This document shows positions 1-11,100 of a stretch of DNA of 64,000 nt, one piece after another. Both the position numbers and the translations under genes were made by a program. The DNA is from Chloranthus sessilifolius (taxonomy: Eukaryota > Streptophyta > Magnoliopsida > Chloranthales > Chloranthaceae). The stretch covers positions 82,870,646-82,934,645 of the forward strand of contig CM037585.1 of the NCBI GenBank assembly GCA_021018995.1, read 5' to 3'. The notes beneath the pieces are model-generated. The model was not told the origin of the DNA and made no database searches. It saw only the letters and a program-made list of their open reading frames with translations. Numbering within the stretch: the stretch's first letter is position 1; each line of letters opens with the position of its first letter.

Positions 1-66
1 AAACAGAACATAATCAAAATATAGTACATATGATACACACTGAAATCATGTATAAATTGGAGGGTC

Positions 67-1239
67 CTAAAAATCAATGGTTTCCTTAGGTTCACAAATT
101 TTTTCAACACAAATCTTTAGCCTCTGCCCATTGATTTTCATGACTCTACCATCTTTGGGGTCCATGATTTCTACAGCCCCGGATGGGGATACATGTAAAA
201 CTGTGTAAGGCCCATCCCATCTGGACTGCAATTTTTCTGGAAAGAATTTTAATCTTGAATTGAACAACCATACCTTGTCACCTATTTTGAATTCTTTTAG
301 TAGCAAGTGCCTGCCATGAAAGGCTTTGGTTTTTTCCTTGTAAATCCGGGCATTTGAATATGCTTCCAACCTCAACTCATCAAGCTCAGATAATTGCAAT
401 TTCCTGTTCACACCAGCAGAAGTTAAGTCAGAATTTAATATTTTAATGGCCCAATATACTCTATGTTCTAACTCAATAGGCAAGTGACATGCCTTGCCAT
501 ACACTAACCTGAATGGGGACATCCCTATGGGGGTCTTATAGGCAGTCCTATAAGCCCACAAGGCATCTGACAGTTTTATGGACCAATCTCTCCTATCAGC
601 TCGCACAGTCTTCTCTAGGATGTGTTTGATTTCCCTGTTGAAAATCTCTACTTACCCACTGGTTTGTGGGTGGTAGGGAGTAGCAACTCTGTGGGTCACA
701 GAGTATTTTTACAACAATTTTTTAAAAGGTTTTTTGCAAAAGTGACTTCCTCCATCACTAATAATAGCTTTGGGGGTGCCAAACCTAGAGAAGATATTAT
801 CCTTTAAGAACTTAATGACAACCTTATGATCATTTGTTCTTGTAGCTATGGCCTCTACCCATTTGGACACATAGCCAACAACTACAAGGATGAAATTATA
901 TTGATAGGAGGGGAGAAAAGGTCCCATAAAATCAATTCCTCATATGTCAAATAGTTCAACAATAAGCATAGGTTGCAAGGGCATGGAGTTTCTTTTTATA
1001 ATACTTCCCATTTGCTGGCATTTAGAACAAGCTTTGCAATGCTATATGACATCCTTGAATAGAGTGGGCCAATAGAAGCCACTTTGAAGCACCTTTGCAG
1101 CAGTCTTGTTGCCACTGAGATGGCCCCCACAAGCCTGTTCATGACACATGGTTAGAATGTTTTCAAACTCAGTTTCAGGTACACATCTTCTTATCACTTG
1201 GTCTGCACAATACTTAAAGAGGTGAGGATCCTCCCACAT
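67..1239 (-). pseudogene. Integrase domain of element A (broken)
   Basis: The region reads, in order, an N-terminal HHCC zinc-binding part ([11 protein letters not shown], then CKACSKCQQMG), the catalytic core (GIDFMGPF, SDGGSHF, then the NREIKHIL glutamate block) and the C-terminal part ([36 protein letters not shown]). The DDE residues are all recognisable. Integrase inserts the cDNA into the genome. In-frame stops follow the zinc-binding part, fall before the core, and replace a Gln between SG and VEI. Element B has SGQVE at that last site, so that stop fits CAA to TAA. Identity is certain; activity is not expected. Confidence 0.9.
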
Positions 1240-2805
1240 GTAATATCAAATTTGTGGAAAAATAGATTCCTATCGTCCTTACTCCAATGTGGAGTACCCT
1301 TCCCACAGCCAGATAGTTTACTATGTTGGCAAACCAGGGCATACTTATCTCCACAGAAAAAAGCTGCTCATCTGGGAAAGAATCATTGATGGGCAAGCTC
1401 TTTATTTCAGCATCTGGAATCCTTGATAAGTGGTCTGCAACCACATTTTCAACCCCCTTCTTATCTTTGATTTCCAAGTTGAATTCTCGTAGAAGAAGAA
1501 TCCATCTAATTAGTCTAGCTTTAGCCTCCTTAGACAAGAGGTATTTCAGGGCTGAATAGTTAGTAAACACAGTGATCTTGGATCCCAACACATATGATCT
1601 GAACTTTTTCAAAGCAAATACAATGACTAGAAGCTCCTTGTCAGTTGTGGTATAATTTAATTGAGCATCAACCATTGATTTACTAGCATATGCCCCACAC
1701 ATGGTGCTTTATCTTTCCTTTGTCCCAGCACTACACTAACGGTAAAGTCTGATGCATCACACATCATCTCAAATGGTAGAGAAAAATCAAAAGCTTGCAA
1801 TATAGGAGCAGTAGTCAAACAGGTCTTCAGAAGTTTAAAAGTAGCTAGGCATTCATCATTGAACACAAATGGAACCTCTTGGCATAGTAAGTGGCAAAGT
1901 GGCTTGGAAATTTTGCTAAAGTCTTTGATGAACCTCCTGTAGAAACCAGCATGGCCCAAAAATGACCTGACTTGTTTGATAGTTTTGGGAGGGAGCAAAT
2001 GTGCTATTAAATTAATTTTGGCTTGATCAACCTCTATTCTTTTTTGGGAAACAACATGTCCTAGGACAATACCTTGAGTCACCATGAAATGACTCTTTTC
2101 CAAACTCAAAATTAGGTTGGTCTCCTCACACCTTTGCAAGACAAGGCTAAGATGGTGTAGGCATTGGCTAAAATCATCCCCATAGATAGAGAAATCATCC
2201 ATAAAAATTTCTAGAAATTTGTCAATCATATCAGAAAAAATAACATATATGCATCTTTGAAAAGTGGCAGGTGCATTGCATTGCCCAAATGGCATCCTTC
2301 TGTATGCAAAGGTTCCAAATGGACAAGTAAATGTAATTTTTTCTTGGTCTTGTGGGTAAACAAGAATCTGGTTGTATCCTGAATAACCATCAAGAAAACA
2401 GTAAAAAGCCTTGCTTACCAACTTATCTAAGATCTGATCTATAAAAGGCAATGGGAAGTGATCTTTGCTAGTTTTCTCATTGAGTTCGCGATAGTCTATG
2501 CATACCCTCCAACCAGTGGTCTGTCTGGTTGGAATCAGCTCACCTGAGTCTGCTTGAACTACTGTGATCCTAGATTTCTTGGGCACCACCTGGGTAGGTG
2601 CCACCCATTGAGAATCTGAGATGAGGTAAATGACCCCAACATCAAGAAGTTTGACTACTTCCTTCATAACAACTTCCTGCATGTGTGAGTTGATCTTCCT
2701 TTGCATCTCTCTAGAAGGTTTAGAACCCTCTTCAAGATGAATTTTGTGCATGCACACAGCTGAATTTATCCCCCCAAATCTACAATAGTTTACCCTATTG
2801 CTCTC
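1214..2805 (-). pseudogene. Reverse transcriptase and RNase H of element A (frameshifted)
   Basis: Reverse transcriptase copies the element RNA to cDNA and RNase H removes the template. The RT shows WRVCIDYRELN, the FLDGYSGYNQI block, FGTFAYRRMPFGQCNAPATFQRC and the catalytic FMDD (codons at 2194-2205), followed by LGHVVS and the GFYRRFIKDFSKI connection. RNase H begins at MMCDASDF and continues in a second frame with the AQLNYTTTDKELLVIVFAL and TNYSALKYLL blocks. A frameshift lies near 1700 and an upstream stop separates RT from the protease linker at 2803-2806. The catalytic residues of the RT remain. Confidence 0.92.
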
Positions 2806-3660
2806 TTATGCCTTTTTAGTACACAGTAATTTTTCTTCCTGCTCAAGAGTGAGGGAGGAAGAGATTATACCTGGCAATTTGTGATTGGCTCTTAAAAAGG
2901 CATATTTTAAAGATTTTGGGAGTTGCTTTAACTCCACATCTGGGAGATTGATGAGTGAAGGCAATAGGGGTGTCTTAGAATGTGGTGGAAGGGGTAGTAA
3001 AGCAGGAGTCCATGGGTGATGCTTTGTTGGCCTTACTTTATAATTTATAATTTTCACTTGCTCAAGCTCAGATGTGGAAGCTTTCTCTTCCACTATTTCA
3101 TTCCATACTTCTTCAAAAATATTAAACAAATCATTACCATGGAGTAGCTGAGGCAGATTTTCTTTCACAAACTCATCCAGTACATTAATGGAAAAATAGT
3201 CCTCATTCTCTAAGTGGGGCTGATGAGTTGTATTGTACATGTTCAACTTGACTTTCATATTACTGAAAGATACTTCCATGACCCATAATCTACATTGTAT
3301 ACAAGCATTTGCAGTGGCCAAGAAGGACCTGCCTAGGATCACAGGGATAGAAGTAGAACACTTGCTTAACTCCATGTCCGGCACCAAAAAATCAGCAGGA
3401 TAAAAGAATTTGTCAACCCCTATCAAGACATCTTCAATGATCCCCACAGGCTTCCTTTCAGATTTGTCAGCTAGTTGTAAGACTACATGTGTGGGCTTCA
3501 ACTCTCCCAAGCCCAGCTTCTCATATACGGAATATGGAAGCAAATTTACACTAGCTCCTAGATCTAACAAGGCTTTTTCAATGGTATGATCTCCAATGAT
3601 GCAAGGGATAGTGGGGACTCCAGGGTCTTAGAGTTTTGCTGGAGTTGCAATAGTCAGTAT
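2806..3660 (-). pseudogene. Aspartic protease and linker of element A
   Basis: The retroviral-type aspartic protease matures the Gag-Pol polyprotein. The active-site loop reads LLDLGASVNLLP, with the flap and second half ending in VILGRSFLATANACIQC, as in Athila-like proteases. A long linker rich in Leu and Pro leads to the RT. One in-frame stop lies just upstream, where element B reads LQDPGVP and A reads L-stop-DPGVP, a Gln codon turned to TAA. Downstream it ends at a TAA before the RT frame resumes. Confidence 0.85.
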
Positions 3661-5575
3661 CTATTTTACTTTTTCTGCTGAAAAGACTTTCTTGGACAGA
3701 TGTATCCTTGATTGTCTTTTGTGGGTGCAAAGGTCCTTTAAAAACTTGGCATAGGCTGGAACCTGCTTGATTGCATCAAGTAGAGGCAGGTTGATCTTCA
3801 CTTGCTTAAAAGTTTCCATCATTTCCTCTATCTTGGCATGCCCTTTATCAAAAGGAGAAGGTGCTTGTATTACCCTAGGAAATGGCAAATATGGGAATGC
3901 TCCCCCATTTGCAGCCTTAGCCAACTCATTATTTCTTTTTTTAGTTTTATTATTTTCCTGAGGATCATTATTATCCTTCTTATTCAACATGGGTTGCTTC
4001 TGTTATGCCTTCTCTATAACCACCTCTTTTTTTTTTTCTGAATTTTTCAAAGGTTCACAGCCTACTTGATTGTCCACCAGCCTTCCACTTCTTAATATGG
4101 TGACAAATTTTGCTTCCTCATGAAAAGAAGAAACTTCACCTACCACATATTGTCTCCTTGGTTTGTCTATGGGTTGGCTAGGCAACCTCCCTTCCTCTCT
4201 CTTGGTCAAAGCATTAGACAGCTGACCAAGATGGTCTTCTATCTTTTTAATGCTTTGGCTATGAGAGTGCACAGTTTGAGACAAGGATCCTAAGTTCTGC
4301 AATGAGGCCAGAACTTGTTTCTCAAAAGAAAGTGATCTAGCAGCTGGAGGGGGTGTAGCTTGCTGCATAGGCTGAGCCATAGGTTGAGTCATGGGTTGTT
4401 GGTAGTGGGGCATTGGAAAGTAATTCTGGTGGTATGACTGAGCATTTTTATAAGGCATGGACTGCTATGGCTGCTGCTGGTTTGGAAAAGTATCTTGTCT
4501 CCACCTCAAGTTGGGGTGGTTTCTCCATTGGTAACCAACAATAGGCTGTTGCCCAAAAGACTGAGCGGCAGCCACATGCTCCATCATAAAGTCTGAAAAT
4601 TGAACAGCTGAGGGACATTCCTCAAGGGAGTGAGTTGGGGACTGGCATATAACATATGCCTCTTCCACTTTAGCAGCCATGGGTGACTGCATTGCTCCAA
4701 TGAGCTTATCAAACTTTTGGGTCAAACTGTCTATTTTCCTTTTCAAATCGTTATGCCCACTTAGCTTATACATCTTCCCTCTTGTGGTATTTTCTTTCAC
4801 CATTCTAGGGGTCTCCAAATCCCTGGACAATGTCTCTCTTTGCATGGAGTTCTCACTGATGATGTCAAATAATTCCCAAGCCTACTCAACAGTTTTGTGG
4901 AGGTAAGTACCACCACAAGAGGCATCTACCATATCTCTGCTTTTAGAATCAGTTCTCTGATAGAAACTTTGAACAAGTTGCCATTTAGGGATTTGATGAT
5001 GGGGATATTTCTTCAAGAGTTATTTGAATCTCTCCCATGCTTGGTGAAAGTCCTTAGTTGAGTCTTGAGCAAATGAGATAATGCCCTTCCTCAACTGGCT
5101 TGTCTTGGACATGGAGAAAAACTTGGCTAAAAACTGACATTGAAGATTACTCAAGGACTGAATACTGTTGGATGGGAGCAGTGATAACCAAGTCCTGACT
5201 CTATCCTTTAATGAAAAAGGAAAGAGTCTCATCCTGGTTGCTTCCTCCCCCAAACCTGTTATATTGAATGTAGTGCACAGTCCTAGAAATTCATCAATAT
5301 GCTTATATGGGTCTTTTTTGGTTAGGCCATGGAATGAGGGTAGCATTTGGATTATGGAAGACTTGATCTCATAGTTCCCTTGAACAGCAGGGAATTGAAT
5401 GCAGAAGGGGGAATTGTAAACCCCTGGTGCATTGAATTCCTTCAAGGTTCTAGGTTGCTCACCCATTTAAATGATTCGGATATAATGTGGGTGAGATTTG
5501 TTTAGACCTAAGAATTCTTTCAACCTCTGGATTTAATGGAACAATCTGAGGATTGAAAGTTCTCCTTCCAAACAT
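3661..5575 (-). pseudogene. Gag of element A (several stops and a frameshift)
   Basis: Gag forms the virus-like particle and packages the element RNA. I place the start at the ATG at 5575 (MFGRRTFNPQ), because element B starts the same way (MLSRRSLNPD); a frameshift then separates it from the internal Met at 5466. Recognisable blocks are SPFCIQFP, LPSFHGL, DPYKHIDEF, RLFPFSLKD, W...FLAKFF and a nucleocapsid-like motif near 4620-4660. That knuckle reads YVIC...H...C and has lost its first Cys. A Pro/Gln-rich part and a basic tail (KKRNNELAKA) follow. Stops near 5020, 4870, 4464 and 4002 break the frame. Confidence 0.88.
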
Positions 5576-5880
5576 ACACCGCTCATAATCTTAATACACC
5601 CACAATGCAGAGCCACAACAATCAGGAACAACACAATTAACTAATACATCTACAAATCCACAGATCAAAAAAATAAAAGGGGTAGAGGGATGCAAACTTT
5701 AGCACAGCCTCTAGCACAATGCTCCTCCTTAAACACAACTTCCAATCTGTTAAAAATAACAAAAACTACTCAAAAACAGTAAAAACTTTCAAAAGCAGTT
5801 AGTAAAATACTAAACAGTCTATTACAGATCTACAATCTACAGTAAAACAAACTTAGATCTACCAATTTTAAGAACACAAA

Positions 5881-5898
5881 TCCTTGGCAGCGACGCTA
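5881..5898 (-). other. Primer-binding site of element A
   Basis: The minus strand reads TAGCGTCGCTGCCAAGGA, a decayed form of the tRNA-Asp-type site TGGCGCCGTTGCCGGGGA known from Athila elements. Element B has the better-kept version at the matching place. It lies six bases inside the LTR end. Its changes are mostly G to A or C to T. Confidence 0.8.
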
Positions 5899-6441
5899 AA
5901 AACTTTTTGGCTACTTACCTTGTATTCAAAAAGAGGTTTAAAATTACACAATTAAAGGATCTATTGGTTGCACACACCAAGGCAAGTAGACACACAGACC
6001 TGCAAGTATTCAGGGCCTATTGTAGCAAGTTTTAAAAGGATAAGTAAGAGAATATTCACAAGGAAATGTGAGCTGAAAATTAAGTAAATCTCCAGATCTA
6101 AAGCACATCTGGCACCCTACCTAATACTAAAATAGCAAAAGAGAGAGGGGAGGTTTTAAGGGGTTGCCACTTTAAACTAAACTACAGAAACAACATTAAA
6201 TGTAGAAATGAATTGAGATTAAATCCAAAGTTCAAATCTTACAAGTGAGGGGAATTTTAGGTGAAATTAAAAAAAATAGAAAATGGAGAGAAGCAGCTTG
6301 GAGTTTGGTCTTGCTGCAATTGGGTTGAGCTGCCAGGGTTACAAAGAGTTCAGAGTGCACCAATCCCTCATTTGGCTATAAGCACAGCTGCAAGGTAGAA
6401 GAATTTGATCTAGGCCAGAGATTTGGCTTGATCTTAAGGCT

Positions 6442-6473
6442 ATGATCTGTCCACTTCAATGGTCACAGATCAT
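6442..6473 (-). other. Conserved 32-nt LTR hairpin (element A)
   Basis: On the plus strand the arms are ATGATCTGT and ACAGATCAT, a perfect 9-bp stem. After a 2-base TC bulge the stem continues with CCA pairing TGG and closes on a 6-base loop. The same architecture with different arm sequence recurs in the LTRs of B and C. It would lie in the transcribed R/U5 part, in the leader of the element RNA. Confidence 0.75.
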
Positions 6474-6937
6474 CCAATAGATTCACTCCATTCTCATGCT
6501 TCCATCAGAACATTATAATCACTATAAATGTTGCGACTGTCAGGCCACAGACACAGGCAATTGCAGGAACATCAGATCTAGGGAGATCAAATGGTATCCA
6601 AGAGGTCTACCAGTTAAGTGGGTGAGCTATTCCCATCTACACAAATCCGATCAAGCACCAAATGAAACCAGATAAACTATGGATCTAATTAAAACAATAA
6701 AACTAGCATTGCATTGAAACAAACTCACTATATAATGAAATGCTCTAAGATTTGTAGTATGTGCATCATCTGACCCTTAATAATACTCTCAACTCTCCCC
6801 AATTACAGATACAACCTCACTCCTTGCTGCTCCAAAGAAATTAGCCAACCATAGTTGGGCAAAAAGGAAGAATAGAGAATTTCGATGCAAGCTCTGATCT
6901 TGAGAATTGATCCCTCCTTTTTCTGGCAGCTTCCCTC

Positions 6938-6945
6938 CTTATATA
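6938..6945 (-). promoter_or_regulatory. TATA box of LTR A
   Basis: TATATAAG on the minus strand, in the middle of the LTR with GC-richer flanks, is the expected Pol II promoter for this leftward element. The hairpin lies 465 bases downstream. Confidence 0.6.
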
Positions 6946-7179
6946 GCTCTCCCCTTCAGCCTTAGATCTATTTTTCCTGCCAATCGTAGCTCAACTAGAA
7001 TAATTCTGTTATTCCCTCTTTTATTCCCCTTCTAGAAGGCTCTCTCAGTTAGTTAGAGTTGGGGGAGAGCACATGGGTCGGTTAGGATTTCCCAGGGCAC
7101 TTTTAGAAACTTCGTGCTGGTCATTAGAGTGCCTCAAATTGCATGCAGCAGGTCACCAACTTGCAGCGTGTGCACAATA

Positions 7180-7630
7180 ACTTTTTTGAGAAGTCCTTCA
7201 ATCCATTTCGATAGGTTCTTGAGGCTTTTGACAGGTTCCAAATAGGCCTTCTATTCCTTTCGCTAGGATTCAGGATCCTTTTGATAGGTTTCGATAGGTT
7301 GGTGCTGAAAATAAAGCTTCAACATCCACATCCTTCATCTGGTGTGTTCAACAGGTTGGGGGATCCTTTTGATAGGTTGATTTCTACGCAATAAGTTTTG
7401 ATAGGTTCTCTTCTGGCTCCTATCGACAGGTTTTCAAACTTTTTGATAGGCTCTGTTCAAGCTCAGGCAACCATTTGATAGGATTCTCCCTTTTTGTTTC
7501 CGACTGTGCGATAGGTTCCGGATCCTATCAAATTCTCCCATCCTCACAACTTCTTCCTTTTTTTTTTCAGCCTTCAGATCCTATCAACAGGTTCCAGTAA
7601 CCTCTCGACAAGTTATTTTCAGCTTGTTTT
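7180..7630. repeat. Array of TTTTGATAGGTT-like motifs in LTR A
   Basis: Roughly thirteen imperfect copies of GATAGGTT or GACAGGTT, most preceded by TTTT or TTTC, are scattered at 15-60 base spacing. At least two are inverted (ATCCTATCAA). They lie in U3, between the LTR start and the TATA box. The spacing is too irregular for a simple satellite. LTR C has a related motif array and B and D have different ones at the same place. Confidence 0.75.
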
Positions 7631-7836
7631 CACTCCTTCAAAGCTGCTTTGCTATTGCTGCATGCTCTAAGTGGGCCATTGTTGGGTCTGAACTACACTG
7701 AGAGATGGATTTTTGCACTATGACTGCCTTTTATTGCTATCTACAAGACATACTCAACAAGTATTTATTAGTCCACTCATAAGTCTATCAAAGCTCATGT
7801 TAAGGGGTGAAAAGTGGTACTTTTCAGAGATTAACA

Positions 7837-7841
7837 ATAGC
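7837..7841. other. Presumed target-site duplication of A (right copy)
   Basis: ATAGC lies directly between the start of LTR A and the broken integrase of element B. Ty3/Gypsy integrases make 5-bp duplications. The partner copy would be left of the window, so this rests on position only. Confidence 0.45.
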
Positions 7842-8630
7842 CTAATAGGCTCTATGCTCTAACTCCACAGGTAGGTGAAAGGCCTTGCCATACACCAGCC
7901 TAAATGGGGACATGCCAATAAGAGTCTTATAGGCAATCCTATAAGCCCACAAAGCATCATTCAGCTTTGGTGCCCAATCGTTCCTATCAGTCCTCACAGT
8001 TTTCTCCAGAATATGCTTAATCTCCCTATTGGAAATTTCAACTTGCCCACTGGTCTGTGGGTGGTAGGGAGTTGCAATTCTATGTGTAACAGAATACCTT
8101 TTGAGCAGGTTCTCAAAAGGTTTATTACAAAAGTGGCTCCCCCCATCACTGATAATAGCTCTAGGGATACCAAATCGTGAGAAGATATTGTCCTTCAAGA
8201 ATTTAATGACAACTGTGTGGTCATTAGTCTTTGTGGCAATGGCTTCTACCCATTTAGACACATAGTCCACTGCCACAAGTATGAAATTTAATCCCATAAA
8301 TGAAGGAAATGGGTCCATAAAATCAATGTCTCAAAAGTCAAAAAGTTCTACAACTAGGATGGGCTGCAATGGCATGGAGTCTCTCTTAGAAATGCCTCCC
8401 ATCCTTTGACATCTCTCACAGGCCTTGTAATATAAGTTTGTATCTCTGAACAAAGAAGACCAATACAAACCACATTGGAGCACTTTTGCTGCAGCCTTTT
8501 TTCCATTGAGATGACCTCTACAGGCTTGCTCATGGCACATTGAAAGAATGTCTTGGAAGTCATTTTCAGGCACACATCTCCTAATGACCTGGTCTACACA
8601 ATGCTTATAAAGGTATGGATCCTCCCACAG
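7837..8630 (-). pseudogene. Integrase of element B, truncated by insertion of A
   Basis: The zinc-binding part (HEQACRGHLNG, then CERCQRMGG) and most of the catalytic core are present, including SDGGSHF and the [15 protein letters not shown] block with the catalytic Glu. The protein ends at ELEHRAY. The next codon is TAG where A has Trp, followed by the LTR of A. A stop and frame change near 8320-8330 separates the zinc-binding part from the core. The C-terminal DNA-binding part is missing from the window. Confidence 0.88.
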
Positions 8631-9213
8631 AAACTATCTAACTTGAGAAAAGAACAGGTCTTTGTCCACTTTAGACCATTGGAGGGATCCTATCAACAAC
8701 AAGAAAATTGACAATGTGTGCAAACCAGGGCACACTAGACTACACAGCAAAAAGCTACTCATCGAGGAACAACTCATTAACAGGTGTCGCTGCACATTCT
8801 TCCAAGATAATTCTAGAGAGGTGGTCAGCCACCACATTCTCAACTCCCTTCTTGTCTTTGATCTCAAGATTAAACTCTTGTAAGAGGAGAATTCATCTGA
8901 TCAACTTAGGCTTTGCATCCTTCTTAGCCAATAGGTATTTCAGGGCTGAGTGATCTGTAAAAACTACAATCTTAGACCCTAACAAGTAGGGTCTAAACTT
9001 ATCCATAGCAAATACTACTGCAAGCAGCTCCTTCTCAGTTTTAGTGTAGTTCAGCTGAGCTTCAGCTAGTGTTCTGTTGGCATAATAGATCATTACATGC
9101 AGCCTATCTTTCCTCTGTCCTAAGACAACACCTATGGCCAAGTCTGATGCATCACACATCAACTCAAAGGGGAGTGAGTAATCTGTGGCCTGGATTATAG
9201 GGGCAGTGGTGAG
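8631..9213 (-). pseudogene. RNase H of element B
   Basis: The block begins with MMCDASDLAIGVVLGQ and continues with AQLNYTKTEKELLAVVFAM and FTDHSALKYLL, the expected RNase H motifs; the DASD aspartate and the ELL glutamate are kept. It is cut off from the RT by a TGA where A has Cys (LKTCLTTAP). A second stop follows LIR where A reads LIRWILLL, so TGG became TGA. The stretch 8640-8890 carries the connection towards integrase with additional stops. Confidence 0.85.
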
Positions 9214-10494
9214 TCACTTCTTCAAAGCCTCAAAGGCCTCAAGACATTCCGCAGAAAATGAAAATGGCACATCCTGGCAGAGCAGGTGGCACAATGGTTT
9301 GGGAATCTTGCTGAAGTCCTTGATGAACCTCCTGTAGAATCCAGCATGTCCTAAAAAAGATCTGATCTGCTTGAAAGTCTTGGGTGGGGGAAAAAGTGAA
9401 ATTAGGTCCACCTTAGCCTTGTCAACCTCTATTCCCTTGTGAGAAACCACATGGCCTAATACAATACCTTGTGTCACCATAAAGTGACTCTTTTCCCAGC
9501 TTAGGACCAAGTGGGTCTCCTCACATCTATGAAATTTTTTTTCAAGCTGGACTAGACACTGGCTAAAGTTGTCCCCAAACACAAAGAAATCATCCATGAA
9601 GATTTCCAGGAATTTGTCAATCATATCAGTAAAAATTACATACATGCACCTCTGAAAAGTGGCTGGGGCATTGCATAGTCTAAAAGGCATCCTTCTATAA
9701 GCAAAGGTGCCAAAGGGACATGTGAAAGTAGCTTTCTCTTGGTCTTGAGAATCCACAGGGATTTGGTTATACCCTGAGTATCCATCAAGAAAACAATAGT
9801 ATGCCTTCCCAACCAACTTGTCTAGAATTTGGTCAATAAAAGGGAGGGGGAAATGGTCTTTTCTAGTTTTGGAGTTGAGCTTCCTATAATCAATGCACAC
9901 CCTCCAGCCAGTGGTCTCTCTGACTGGCATCAACTCCCTAGAATCAGAAGCAACCATTGTGATGCCTGACTTTTTAGGTACCACCTGGATAGGTGATACC
10001 CATTCAGAATCTAAAATGGGGTAAATCACTCTTGCATCCAACAGTTTCACTATTTCTTTAAGTACCACCTCATGCATGTGAGGATTTAATTTCCTCTGCA
10101 TCTCCCTTAAGGGTTTTGCACCCTCATCTAGGTGAATCTTGTGCATGCAAACTGAGGCATCAATGCCTCCAAGGTCAGCTATTGTCCACCTAATTGCTTT
10201 CTTATGCTTCATAAGGACATTCAGTAATTCCTCCTGCTCACAAGTGAGAGAGGAGGAGATAATCACGGGAAGCTTGTTATCTTGCCCCCAAAAGGCATAT
10301 TTTAATGTGGCTGGGAGCTGCTTCAGCACCAGCTCAGGGGGACATTCAATTGAAGGCAACAGAGGTGCCTTAGTGGCTTGGGGAAGGGGCAGCAATATGT
10401 GCTGCTCTAGGTCCACAGAAGACTTAGTGTTGGTGCTGTCTTCTGTCATGAGAATTAGGGCCTCCTTCTCAAACAAACTCCAAACACTTTCCAT
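9214..10494 (-). pseudogene. Reverse transcriptase of element B
   Basis: This is the longest open stretch in B (426 codons). It reads a linker (LLPLPQATKAPLLPS), the shared lead-in AIRWTIADLGGIDASVCMHK, then WRVCIDYRKLN, FLDGYSGYNQI, FGTFAYRRMPFRLCNAPATFQ and the catalytic FMDD (codons at 9589-9600), followed by the GFYRRFIKDFSKI connection. Length and motif order fit a full Ty3/Gypsy RT. It is fused upstream with protease in the intact state, and only frame breaks separate them here. Confidence 0.92.
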
Positions 10495-11100
10495 GCTTTC
10501 AATTAGATTATCTCAATCCAGCAGATTAGATAATTCTTCTTCTACCAGGCCATCAAGTACATCTACTACACATCAGTCCTCAATGTCAATATGAGGTACT
10601 GTAGCAGCATGGTACATATTTAAATGAGCCTTCATGTTCTCAAAGGTAACCTCCATTACCCCTGACCCGCATTGTATGCAAGCATTTGTAGTAGCCAAGA
10701 ATGGTCTGCCAAGGATAACAGGAATTGGGTTTTGCTTTTGCAAGGGTCCATGTCTAAAATAAGAAAGTCAACTAGATAATAGAATTTGTTCATCCCAACT
10801 AAGACATCCTCTACCACACCCACATGTTTCCTTTCAGACCTGTTAGCTAGTTGGAGCACAACTGATGTAGGTTTAAGCTCCCCCAGACCTAGATCCTCAT
10901 ATACAGAATAAGAAAGTAAGTTTACACTGGCCCCTAAATCTAAGAGGGCAGCTTTTCCAATGGTGTGGTTTTCGATTATGCAGGGGATAGTAGGTACCCC
11001 TGGGTCTTGTAATTTTTCAGGTGTGACGATGGATAGAACTGACTCAACATACTCAACAGCAAAAACTCTTTTAGACAATTGCACCCTAGCTTTCCTCTTT
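10495..11100 (-). pseudogene. Aspartic protease and linker of element B
   Basis: The protease shows LQDPGVPTIPCIIENHTI, the active-site block ALLDLGASVNLLSYSVYE and the VVEDVLVGMNKFYY block. A one-base frame change near 10735 turns the following VILGRPFLA-type block into a different frame, in which NACIQCGSG can still be read. More stops lie between 10500 and 10640. Its job was processing of the Gag-Pol precursor. Confidence 0.82.

Larger units (their letters stand above)
1..7836 (-). mobile_element. Athila-like Ty3/Gypsy retrotransposon A, 5' part (LTR, gag, pol)
   Basis: Reading leftward, the element has a 5' LTR (5905-7836), a primer-binding site (5881-5898), gag (to about 3661), protease, reverse transcriptase, RNase H and integrase, and then runs off the window. 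Gag-PR-RT-RH-INT order is that of Ty3/Gypsy. The gag start (RTLKEFNAP), the FMDD reverse transcriptase and the integrase block [16 protein letters not shown] fit the Athila group. The 3' end, where Athila elements carry a third ORF and the second LTR, is outside. It sits inside element B. It is not autonomous as read, because every coding block has stops or frameshifts. Confidence 0.93.
5905..7836 (-). repeat. 5' LTR of element A (about 1.93 kb)
   Basis: On the minus strand the LTR starts with TGTTAATCTC at 7836 and ends near 5905. That end is set by alignment with element B, because the usual terminal bases are degenerate here. A TATA box (TATATAAG, 6945-6938) defines U3 and R/U5. About 215-650 bases from its start lies an array of at least a dozen TTTTGATAGGTT-like motifs (7190-7620). 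A 32-nt hairpin lies 465 bases downstream of the TATA box. No coding sequence is seen inside. Confidence 0.85.
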
